Source: an uncultured Bacteroidota bacterium (lineage in GTDB: Bacteria; Bacteroidota; Bacteroidia; Chitinophagales; Chitinophagaceae). From it: a stretch of DNA of 6,416 nt. Below, in pieces: positions 1 through 4,901 of this stretch (the stretch's first letter is position 1; each line of letters starts with the position of its first letter). The notes below the pieces were generated by a model. The model did not search any database and had not been told where the DNA came from. It worked only from the letters and a program-made list of their open reading frames with translations. Both the position numbers and the translations under genes were made by a program. The stretch covers positions 1 to 6,416 of the forward strand of contig CAMLEX010000303.1 of assembly GCA_946479055.1 (NCBI GenBank). Reading direction: 5' to 3'.

Positions 1-202
1 GGGTATCGCCTTCTGTAGCTATTTTTAAAAGGTGTAAGCGATCATACTCATTCAAAAGGGTTGAGTTTGTTTTAAAAGGATTTTGTGGGGAAACAATGAA
101 CCAAATTTTTTCGAGCTCCGTTTCATTCAAAATATGGTTGGCAATGATAAGATGGCCGGAATGAACAGGATTAAATGAACCAAAATATAAACCGATATGC
201 AT
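1..202 (-). CDS. nadD: Nicotinate-nucleotide adenylyltransferase NadD, N-terminal part (runs off the left edge)
   Basis: NadD transfers AMP from ATP to nicotinate mononucleotide to make deamido-NAD in cytoplasmic NAD synthesis. I translated this frame by hand: it starts at the ATG at 202-200 and gives 67 codons before the window ends, about a third of the usual length of roughly 190 residues. The first 20 residues, MHIGLYFGSFNPVHSGHLII, carry the nucleotidyltransferase signature GSFNPVHxGH, whose (H/T)xGH motif binds the ATP phosphates. Residues 36-43 (IVSPQNPF) match the family's 'vPs..pPhK' substrate loop, with Phe-Lys at 43-44. The gene starts 15 bp after the feoA stop on the same strand, so the two are probably co-transcribed. 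The leader is AT-rich with no Shine-Dalgarno, as is common in Bacteroidota. The C-terminal half, including the ISSTxIR motif, lies outside the window. Family assignment is secure; completeness cannot be judged. Confidence 0.93.
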   Translation of the reverse strand, partial: MHIGLYFGSFNPVHSGHLIIANHILNETELEKIWFIVSPQNPFKTNSTLLNEYDRLHLLKIATEGDT

Positions 203-217
203 CTAAAATATTGATAA

Positions 218-448
218 TCAAACAATTGAATCCACAATAATATGTTCGGCCTCATCAAGCCGCAAACTAAGTGTATAACCAGCAACAGAGACAGAAACCG
301 GGTCACCAAGTGGAGCTACTTGCTCCATAGATATCTCTTCGCCAGGCAGACAACCCATTTCCATCAGCTTTAGATGTATTTCCTGGCTGCCAAAGCTTTT
401 AATAATTCCTTTTTGTCCAAGTTTCAGTTCAGATAGTTTTTTATTCAT
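218..448 (-). CDS. feoA: FeoA-domain protein (ferrous iron transport accessory protein)
   Basis: This is a 76-residue single-domain protein, the normal length for stand-alone FeoA, a small cytoplasmic SH3-like protein that assists the FeoB ferrous-iron permease. The family pattern is clear: 'LKLGQKGIIKSF' at 8-19, 'LMEMGCLPGEEI' at 28-39, 'APLGDPVSVSVAGYTLSLR' at 45-63 and 'EAEHIIV' at 66-72, matching the usual 'lGl.pG....aPlGdPv...v.g..laLR..eA..I.V'. It has no signal peptide or membrane segment. The ATG at 448 is the only sensible start. FeoB is not next to it: the downstream gene is nadD after 15 bp, and the upstream gene is the divergent ybeY. It may therefore act with a FeoB encoded elsewhere. 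Some FeoA-like domains instead belong to metal-dependent regulators, but those carry an extra DNA-binding domain that is absent here. Confidence 0.92.
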   Translation of the reverse strand: MNKKLSELKLGQKGIIKSFGSQEIHLKLMEMGCLPGEEISMEQVAPLGDPVSVSVAGYTLSLRLDEAEHIIVDSIV

Positions 449-464
449 TTTCTTACAATTACAG

Positions 465-472
465 CAAAACTA
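465..472 (-). promoter_or_regulatory. Possible Bacteroidota -7 element upstream of feoA
   Basis: Read on the minus strand this is TAGTTTTG, a perfect match to the phylum's TAnnTTTG element, lying 16 bp before the feoA ATG. That would leave a 5' untranslated leader of only about 10 bases. No good TTTG -33 box is visible at the expected distance upstream, so the call rests on one short element. Confidence 0.35.
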
Positions 473-510
473 ACATTGTATTCTATGCATTGTTTACGAA
501 TTTTGAAATT

Positions 511-948
511 ATGTCATCCGCATCAAAATCAAAGGTTTATTTTTTCTTTCAAGCTCCCGTCTCACTTCAGGACCGTGTCAAGCTAAAAAAATTCATAGAA
601 AGCATTTTTAAAAAGGAAAAGAAAAAGATTCAAAGCCTTAATTATGTTTTTTGCACGGATGAAGAGTTATTGGAGATTAACAGGCAATACTTGAATCATG
701 ATTATTATACCGATATAGTCAGTTTTGAGTTATCGAAAAAGGATGAACCGGCGGAAGGAGATATTTACATTAGCATTGACAGGATAAGAGATAATGCATT
801 AAGCCTGGGCGAACCCTTATATAAAGAGCTTCATCGTGTAATATTTCATGGAGCCCTTCATCTTTGTGGATATAAGGATAAAACCAGGTCCCAATCCCTG
901 GAAATGAGAAACAAAGAAGAGGAATACTTATTCCGGTATATCAAATAG
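511..948 (+). CDS. ybeY: Endoribonuclease YbeY (16S rRNA maturation / ribosome quality control)
   Basis: YbeY is a zinc-dependent single-strand endoribonuclease involved in 16S rRNA 3'-end maturation and ribosome quality control. I start it at the ATG at 511, giving 145 residues, close to the family norm. The same frame can be extended to a TTG at 490, adding seven residues that no family feature requires. Visible motifs are 'CTDEELLEINRQYLNHDYYTDIVSF' split as 48-59 and 60-72, 'GDIYISIDRI' at 83-92, and the metal site 'HGALHLCGYKDKT' at 113-125. His113 and His117 are the first two zinc ligands; the third position of the canonical HxxxHxxxxxH motif is Asp123. The Arg usually found in 'N..yR.kd.pTDVLSF' is also replaced, here by Leu61. 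I recall both changes as usual in Bacteroidota YbeY, so I read the gene as intact. It is divergent from feoA with a 62-bp gap and shows no obvious terminator downstream. Confidence 0.92.
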   Translation: MSSASKSKVYFFFQAPVSLQDRVKLKKFIESIFKKEKKKIQSLNYVFCTDEELLEINRQYLNHDYYTDIVSFELSKKDEPAEGDIYISIDRIRDNALSLGEPLYKELHRVIFHGALHLCGYKDKTRSQSLEMRNKEEEYLFRYIK

Positions 949-1210
949 TCCCATCATAAGGTTAACGCCGCAGAGTACTAGTTGCTCCATTTCAGTTTAG
1001 GATTTGGAAAGTCATTTGGCGAAAAACACGGACTGATTTCAGGCATTTACCAATGTTTCGTAAATATAAGTGGAAGGGGCTAACGCACTGTCACACTGAT
1101 TACTTTCCAGATCACATTGTAATTACAGAAAGGGCTAATAAATTGAATAGCCAGAAAGATTGGACCGCAAGCAAGGGGAAGAAAGGACGCCATACTTGAT
1201 ATATTGCTTT

Positions 1211-1240
1211 GTCTGAGCCATTCTTTTAGTCTGAGTCATT
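1211..1240. repeat. Two-copy 12-bp direct repeat, 18-bp period
   Basis: GTCTGAGCCATT (1211-1222) and GTCTGAGTCATT (1229-1240) differ at one base and start 18 bp apart. With only two copies, chance or slipped-strand duplication is possible. A repeated protein-binding site is an alternative, but it lies about 100 bp from the nearest promoter-like element. Confidence 0.4.
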
Positions 1241-1288
1241 GGCGATCCTCATAGTTCATACTCTTGATGACCATAAATACCAAAATAA

Positions 1289-1333
1289 GTTCCACGGGAC
1301 ACTGTTTCTGCCTGAAACAGTGTCCCGTGGAAC
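1289..1333. repeat. Perfect 20-bp inverted repeat (hairpin) upstream of the HNH gene
   Basis: The left arm GTTCCACGGGACACTGTTTC (1289-1308) and right arm GAAACAGTGTCCCGTGGAAC (1314-1333) are exact reverse complements around a 5-base loop, TGCCT. Pairing stops sharply at both ends. The right arm ends three bases before a TATCTTTG element, so it covers the region where a -33 box would sit. There is no T-run on the plus-strand side, so it does not look like a terminator for plus-strand transcription; the minus-strand side is followed by TTATTTTGG, only moderately T-rich. Possible roles are a dyad operator, a cruciform or RNA hairpin, or a mobile-element end. The sequence alone does not decide. 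Confidence 0.9.
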
Positions 1334-1336
1334 ACG

Positions 1337-1344
1337 TATCTTTG
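1337..1344 (+). promoter_or_regulatory. -7 promoter element of the HNH gene
   Basis: TATCTTTG is a perfect TAnnTTTG match ending 13 bp before the ATG at 1358, implying a leader of about 7 bases. The -33 box is not recognisable: that position falls within the right arm of the hairpin at 1289-1333. A protein bound to the hairpin would be expected to block RNA polymerase here. Confidence 0.55.
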
Positions 1345-1357
1345 TGAAAAACAAGTT

Positions 1358-1978
1358 ATGGCAAGAAAAAAGTGGGAGGCCAAGACAGAAATAACGCCTG
1401 AATTACTCAAGTTTCGTGAAAAACGAAAATGGCAAATTAATCTGCGCAGATATGTCATTGAAAAAAGTCCATGCCCATCTTACGCCCCCTATTTTGGTTT
1501 AGACATTAAAAACATCAGGAGATGGTTTGAATATCAGTTTACGAATGATCTGAACTGGGGAAACTTTGCTAAAAAGTGGCAGTTCGATCATATTATCCCT
1601 GTTACTTACTTTGATCATTCTCTGGAAGAAGAACTTCGCCTATGCTGGAACTTTACAAATCTTAGAGTAGAAACGTTTCAACTAAACAAGGATCGTGGAA
1701 ATAGGCTGGATGTGCTGGGGGCAAGATCATATTTTGAGGAATTATACCTAAAGACAAGTTATCCCATTACAAAAGCATTGGGACACAAGATTGCCCGTAT
1801 TGAACTATCAGAATTCATTAGTTCCGTGCCCCAACAAAATTTTCTGGCTGAGCACAAAGAATACCTTTCTCAGATTGAAAACTATTCCACCTTTGAATTC
1901 GACCTTTTAAATCACGGGCGATCTGTCGAAGCAGTTGAAAAAGAACTTGCTTTTCTTAAGAAAAATATTCGACCCTAA
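1358..1978 (+). CDS. Stand-alone HNH-family endonuclease
   Basis: This is a 206-residue protein with an HNH (beta-beta-alpha-metal) nuclease core. The stretch 47-86 follows a pattern well known from phage and mobile HNH proteins: 'GLDIKNIRRWFEYQF' (47-61), 'LNWGNF' (65-70) and 'WQFDHIIPVTYFD' (74-86), corresponding to 'lg.s..elk..le.qF..gm.W.N....w.iDHi.Pls.Fd'. The next part, 'LCWNFTNLRVETFQLNKDRGN' (95-115), matches 'C.h..NL.pl....N..Kgn'. The likely metal and catalytic residues are Asp77-His78, Asn101 and Asn110-Lys111, so the last position is Asn, a common variant. There are no CxxC zinc pairs. Residues 120-206 have no recognisable domain, and 163-203 look helical and charged. It has no methyltransferase, toxin-immunity or phage gene beside it. 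Specificity is unknown: a homing-type, restriction-type or repair role would all fit. Thirty bp separate it from mnmG, which has its own promoter element. Confidence 0.78.
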   Translation: MARKKWEAKTEITPELLKFREKRKWQINLRRYVIEKSPCPSYAPYFGLDIKNIRRWFEYQFTNDLNWGNFAKKWQFDHIIPVTYFDHSLEEELRLCWNFTNLRVETFQLNKDRGNRLDVLGARSYFEELYLKTSYPITKALGHKIARIELSEFISSVPQQNFLAEHKEYLSQIENYSTFEFDLLNHGRSVEAVEKELAFLKKNIRP

Positions 1979-1993
1979 ACCTTATTTACAAAG

Positions 1994-2001
1994 TACCTTT
2001 G
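1994..2001 (+). promoter_or_regulatory. -7 promoter element of mnmG, probably giving a leaderless mRNA
   Basis: TACCTTTG matches TAnnTTTG exactly and ends only 7 bp before the mnmG ATG at 2009. Initiation about 6-8 bases downstream would start the transcript at or next to the ATG. A weak TTCG at 1968-1971 is the nearest -33 candidate, at a slightly long spacing. It indicates that mnmG can be expressed independently of the HNH gene. Confidence 0.6.
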
Positions 2002-2008
2002 CGGACTT

Positions 2009-3871
2009 ATGTTTCCTGAATACGATATCATAGTAGTTGGTGCTGGTCATGCCGGCTGTGAAGCGGCAGCTTCGGCTGCTAACCTGGGCTCCAAAGTGCT
2101 TTTGGTAACCATGAATATGCAAACTATAGCACAAATGAGTTGTAATCCTGCCATGGGCGGTATTGCCAAAGGCCAGATTGTAAGAGAAATTGATGCCATG
2201 GGAGGTTACTCCGGAATAGTGACCGATCTATCCATGATCCAGTTCAGGATGCTTAACCGATCAAAGGGTCCGGCAATGTGGAGTCCGAGAGCTCAAAGTG
2301 ACCGGATGCTTTTTGCCGCTAAGTGGCGGGAAATGCTGGAAAAAACCCCCAATGTGGATTTTTACCAGGATATGGTTAAAGGATTGGTTATAAAAGATGG
2401 AAAAGTTTGCGGCGTTGTTACAGGTCTCGGACATGAAATAAAAGCCAAAGCAGTCGTTTTAACCAATGGAACATTTTTAAACGGCATCATCCATATTGGC
2501 GAAAAGAATTTTGGTGGAGGCCGGGCCGCCGAAAAAGCAGCAACCGGAATTACGGAACAATTGGTTTCGCTGGGTTTTCAAAGTGACAGACTAAAAACAG
2601 GAACACCACCCCGTGTTGATGGCCGTAGTCTTGACTATTCAAAAATGGAAGAACAACCAGGTGATGATGATATAACCGGCTTCTCTTATACCGACATTCC
2701 AAAACCGAAACAACAAAGAAGTTGCTGGATCACTTATACCAATCAAACTGTACACGATATTTTAAAAACAGGGTTTGATCGCAGCCCCATGTTTGCTGGC
2801 CGGATCGATGGGATAGGACCCAGATACTGCCCAAGTATTGAGGACAAGATCAATCGCTTTGCTGAAAGAGAAAGACACCAGTTATTTGTAGAACCCGAAG
2901 GTTGGGACACTGTTGAGATATACGTAAATGGTTTTTCAACTTCTCTGCCGGAAGACGTGCAATACGAAGCGCTTCGTATAGTGCCGGGATTTGAGAATGT
3001 GAGAATCTTCCGCCCGGGCTATGCAATTGAATATGATTATTTTCCACCGACACAATTACGACATACTTTAGAGACTAAACATATTCAGAATCTATTTTTT
3101 GCGGGGCAAATAAATGGCACGACCGGCTATGAAGAGGCTGCTTGTCAAGGGCTTATGGCTGGCATTAACGCCCATCAAAAGGCCAGGAACCTGGAACCCG
3201 TTATCTTAAAAAGAAGTGAAGCCTATATCGGGGTTTTAATTGATGACCTTATCAGCAAAGGAACCGAAGAGCCTTACCGAATGTTTACTTCCCGTGCTGA
3301 ATTTCGCACCTTACTCCGCCAGGATAACGCAGATCTGCGCTTAACAGAACTTAGTTATCGCCTTGGCCTTGCCTCACAGGAAAGAATGGACAATGTTATC
3401 AGGAAAAGACAAGATGTTGCAACTATAAAAACCATTTTGAAAGAAACAAGTATTGAGCCTGATGAAGTCAATACATATTTTGAACAAATGGGTTCGTCAG
3501 CGATCACCGAAAAACAAAAAGCGGAAAAAATTTTATTGCGTCCCGGTGTAGAACTCAATGAACTTTCTTCGGCACTGCCAACTCTGCAAAATAAACTACA
3601 CAGTTTTTCAAAAGAAAATATTGAACAAGCTTCTATACAAATAAAGTATGATGTCTACATTGAAAAAGAAAAAGAATTAGTAGCACGTATGAGCCAGTTA
3701 GAAGATCTTGAAATTCCTTCCAGTTTTGATTATAAAAAAATACTTTCTCTTGGTAACGAAGCAAGAGAAAAACTAAGTCGCATACAACCCAGAACACTTG
3801 GACAAGCAAGTCGTATTTCAGGAATTAATCCAAGTGATGTTCAAATACTGATGGTATACATGGGACGATAA
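2009..3871 (+). CDS. mnmG: tRNA uridine-5-carboxymethylaminomethyl modification enzyme MnmG (GidA)
   Basis: MnmG is the FAD-binding subunit that works with the GTPase MnmE to install carboxymethylaminomethyl (or aminomethyl) groups on the wobble uridine of certain tRNAs, using methylene-tetrahydrofolate and NADH. The 620 residues match the family's usual length of about 620-630. The Rossmann FAD motif is 'DIIVVGAGHAGCEAA' at 6-20. 'SCNPAMGGIAKG' at 44-55 carries the first conserved cysteine, Cys45; 'GPRYCPSIEDK' at 270-280 carries the second, Cys274. 'LTNGTFLNG' (151-159), 'RLKTGTPPR' (194-202) and 'FAGQINGTTGYEEAACQG' (364-381) are further signatures. 'RMFTSRAEFR' (424-433) and the helical C-terminus ending 'TLGQASRISGINPSDVQIL' complete the MnmE/tRNA-interacting region. 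No frameshift or missing residue is apparent. The start is the ATG directly before the FAD domain, 7 bp after a promoter element. Confidence 0.98.
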   Translation: MFPEYDIIVVGAGHAGCEAAASAANLGSKVLLVTMNMQTIAQMSCNPAMGGIAKGQIVREIDAMGGYSGIVTDLSMIQFRMLNRSKGPAMWSPRAQSDRMLFAAKWREMLEKTPNVDFYQDMVKGLVIKDGKVCGVVTGLGHEIKAKAVVLTNGTFLNGIIHIGEKNFGGGRAAEKAATGITEQLVSLGFQSDRLKTGTPPRVDGRSLDYSKMEEQPGDDDITGFSYTDIPKPKQQRSCWITYTNQTVHDILKTGFDRSPMFAGRIDGIGPRYCPSIEDKINRFAERERHQLFVEPEGWDTVEIYVNGFSTSLPEDVQYEALRIVPGFENVRIFRPGYAIEYDYFPPTQLRHTLETKHIQNLFFAGQINGTTGYEEAACQGLMAGINAHQKARNLEPVILKRSEAYIGVLIDDLISKGTEEPYRMFTSRAEFRTLLRQDNADLRLTELSYRLGLASQERMDNVIRKRQDVATIKTILKETSIEPDEVNTYFEQMGSSAITEKQKAEKILLRPGVELNELSSALPTLQNKLHSFSKENIEQASIQIKYDVYIEKEKELVARMSQLEDLEIPSSFDYKKILSLGNEAREKLSRIQPRTLGQASRISGINPSDVQILMVYMGR

Positions 3872-3900
3872 TCGCTGATTTATTTTCTTACTTTATATTG

Positions 3901-3973
3901 GTCGCGATGCAACAATAAAAGAATTCCACACAGTTTTTTCTTTTCTAAAAACTTATGGAATCCACGCTGCGAC
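3901..3973. repeat. Nested imperfect foldback in the mnmG-tonB gap
   Basis: Paired segments are nested around one centre: GTCGC (3901-3905) with GCGAC (3969-3973), ATTCCA (3923-3928) with TGGAAT (3956-3961), and AGTTTTT (3932-3938) with AAAAACT (3947-3953), with an 8-base loop at 3939-3946. The two inner stems are separated by a small internal loop (CAC/TA); the outer stem is separated by an uneven 17/7-base loop. There is no terminal U-tract for mnmG. It could be a weak terminator, the untranslated leader of tonB, or chance in AT-rich DNA. Confidence 0.4.
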
Positions 3974-3985
3974 ACTATCTCATGA

Positions 3986-4001
3986 TTAACTAAAAAGTTA
4001 A
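3986..4001. repeat. Short inverted repeat next to the tonB start codon
   Basis: TTAACT (3986-3991) and AGTTAA (3996-4001) are exact complements around AAAA and end three bases before the tonB ATG. Such a stem would sit in the ribosome-loading region, and the DNA dyad could be an operator. It is only six base pairs and AT-rich, so it may be incidental. Confidence 0.35.
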
Positions 4002-4004
4002 GCC

Positions 4005-4823
4005 ATGGATACCAACAAAATTCTTTCAGCCGATCTTATTGATCTCATCTTTGATGACAGAAACAAAGATTACGGAGCATACGAACTCCGTAAAACTTAT
4101 CACACCAGAATTACAAAATCATTAATCTTTACCGGTGTTTTTATTACACTGATCTTTACTGGGGTAGTACTTGCAAACAAGTTAACTCCAACAGAAACAT
4201 CAAAAATTTTTTTTGATGAAGTAACCCTCACCGATTTACCCCCAGAAAAAAAGGAACCTGAACAGATCCCTGAACCACAAAAGAAAACAGAACCTGTACA
4301 GGTACAAACAGAAAGACTAACTCAAATTAAAGTTGTAGATGATGATGAAGTGGTAGAACCTCCACCAACACAAGAAGATCTCGTCAATTCAAAAATTGAT
4401 GTTATTAAACAATCAGGCGTTATGGATGAAGGCCTTGTATCTCTGCAAACAATTGGTGATGGAAAAGACCTGATTGAGGAAAAAATAATTAAAGAACCAG
4501 ATGAACCCTTTACAAAAGTGGAAGTAGATGCAAAATTTGATGGCAACTGGGAAAAATTCTTAGTGCGAAACCTCAATGCTCAAACACCTATTGATAATGA
4601 CGCTCCGCTTGGAATCTATAAAGTTCTCATTCAATTTGTAGTTGATATTGATGGAACAGTCAGTGACATTAAGCCGCTTACAAATCTGGGTTATGGCCTC
4701 GAGCAGGAAGCTATCCGTGTTTTGAAAAAAGCCAAAAAATGGGATCCCGCCATACAAAATGGCCGCGAGGTAAAAGCTTACCGCATCCAGGCCATTACTT
4801 TCCAGGTCACAGGCGATGAATAA
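4005..4823 (+). CDS. tonB: TonB-family energy transducer
   Basis: TonB couples the inner-membrane proton gradient, through ExbB-ExbD, to outer-membrane SusC/TonB-dependent transporters. This 272-residue protein has the Bacteroidota layout. A cytoplasmic N-terminus contains 'DLIFDDRNKDYGAYELRK' (13-30), a segment typical of TonB in this phylum. One membrane anchor lies at about 38-58 (from Ser39 through 'LIFTGVFITLIFTGVVLA'). A periplasmic Pro/Glu/Lys-rich spacer follows at about 78-122. The C-terminal TonB domain is at about 180-268, with 'VVDIDGTVSDIKPL' (212-225), 'GLEQEAIRVLKKAKKWDPA' (231-249) and 'QNGREVKAYRI' (251-261), matching the usual 'v..dG.v.di.v....g.gld.eairvl...pkW.Pa..nGk.v...'. 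No exbB, exbD or receptor gene is adjacent, so its partner transporter cannot be deduced. The leader shows no TAnnTTTG element. It is followed 21 bp later by a shared hairpin terminator. Confidence 0.95.
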   Translation: MDTNKILSADLIDLIFDDRNKDYGAYELRKTYHTRITKSLIFTGVFITLIFTGVVLANKLTPTETSKIFFDEVTLTDLPPEKKEPEQIPEPQKKTEPVQVQTERLTQIKVVDDDEVVEPPPTQEDLVNSKIDVIKQSGVMDEGLVSLQTIGDGKDLIEEKIIKEPDEPFTKVEVDAKFDGNWEKFLVRNLNAQTPIDNDAPLGIYKVLIQFVVDIDGTVSDIKPLTNLGYGLEQEAIRVLKKAKKWDPAIQNGREVKAYRIQAITFQVTGDE

Positions 4824-4844
4824 AAATTTCATGCCTCGTCAAAA

Positions 4845-4877
4845 AATTATCCCCGTTCTTTGGGAGCGGGGATAATT
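4845..4877. terminator. Hairpin terminator between the convergent tonB and ATP-grasp-SET genes
   Basis: AATTATCCCCG (4845-4855) pairs exactly with CGGGGATAATT (4867-4877). A G-T, a T-A and a C-G pair extend the stem to 14 bp, leaving a 5-base loop at 4859-4863. On the minus strand the stem is followed by a run of six T (4846-4841, partly within the stem), making a good intrinsic terminator for the gene ending at 4902. On the plus strand it begins 21 bp after the tonB stop, but the T-run there is poor. It probably serves both genes, with the better signal on the minus strand. Confidence 0.85.
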
Positions 4878-4901
4878 CAAATTCAAACAGGCTGCTAATT
4901 T

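Larger units (their letters stand above)
949..1357. other. 409-bp gap between ybeY and the HNH gene; no convincing gene
   Basis: I found no protein-coding frame with recognisable family features on either strand, and no tRNA or CRISPR pattern. The gap holds a short tandem-like repeat (1211-1240), a perfect 20-bp inverted repeat (1289-1333) and a TAnnTTTG promoter element (1337-1344), described separately. There is also a weak 6-bp inverted repeat, ATTTAC/GTAAAT, near 1045-1070. The stretch from 949 to about 1200 shows nothing I can name. It may be remnant sequence that arrived with the HNH gene, or an unrecognised small RNA. Confidence 0.6.

Noticed and set aside
127..309. 60-codon hydrophobic frame on the minus strand spanning the feoA-nadD junction
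   Set aside because: It overlaps two well-supported genes in another frame. Its hydrophobicity comes from reading AT-rich coding sequence out of frame.
490..510. TTG at 490 as the ybeY start
   Set aside because: The ATG at 511 is in frame, gives the usual protein length, and the extra seven residues match nothing in the family.
1303..1334. parS-like half-sites (TGTTTC...GAAACA and GTGGAACA) inside the hairpin near gidA
   Set aside because: The inner palindrome is TGTTTC-TGCCT-GAAACA, lacking the central ACGT and having the wrong length for the 16-bp parS site. The outer half-sites are separated by the rest of the hairpin. No parA, parB or origin features are present, so the resemblance is most simply explained by chance.
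1249..1458. 69-codon minus-strand frame over the hairpin and the start of the HNH gene
   Set aside because: It runs antisense to the HNH coding start and through the perfect palindrome, and has no family features.
4816..4875. 19-codon plus-strand frame overlapping the tonB stop (ATGA-type overlap)
   Set aside because: It consists mostly of the terminator hairpin sequence and is too short and unremarkable to call a gene.
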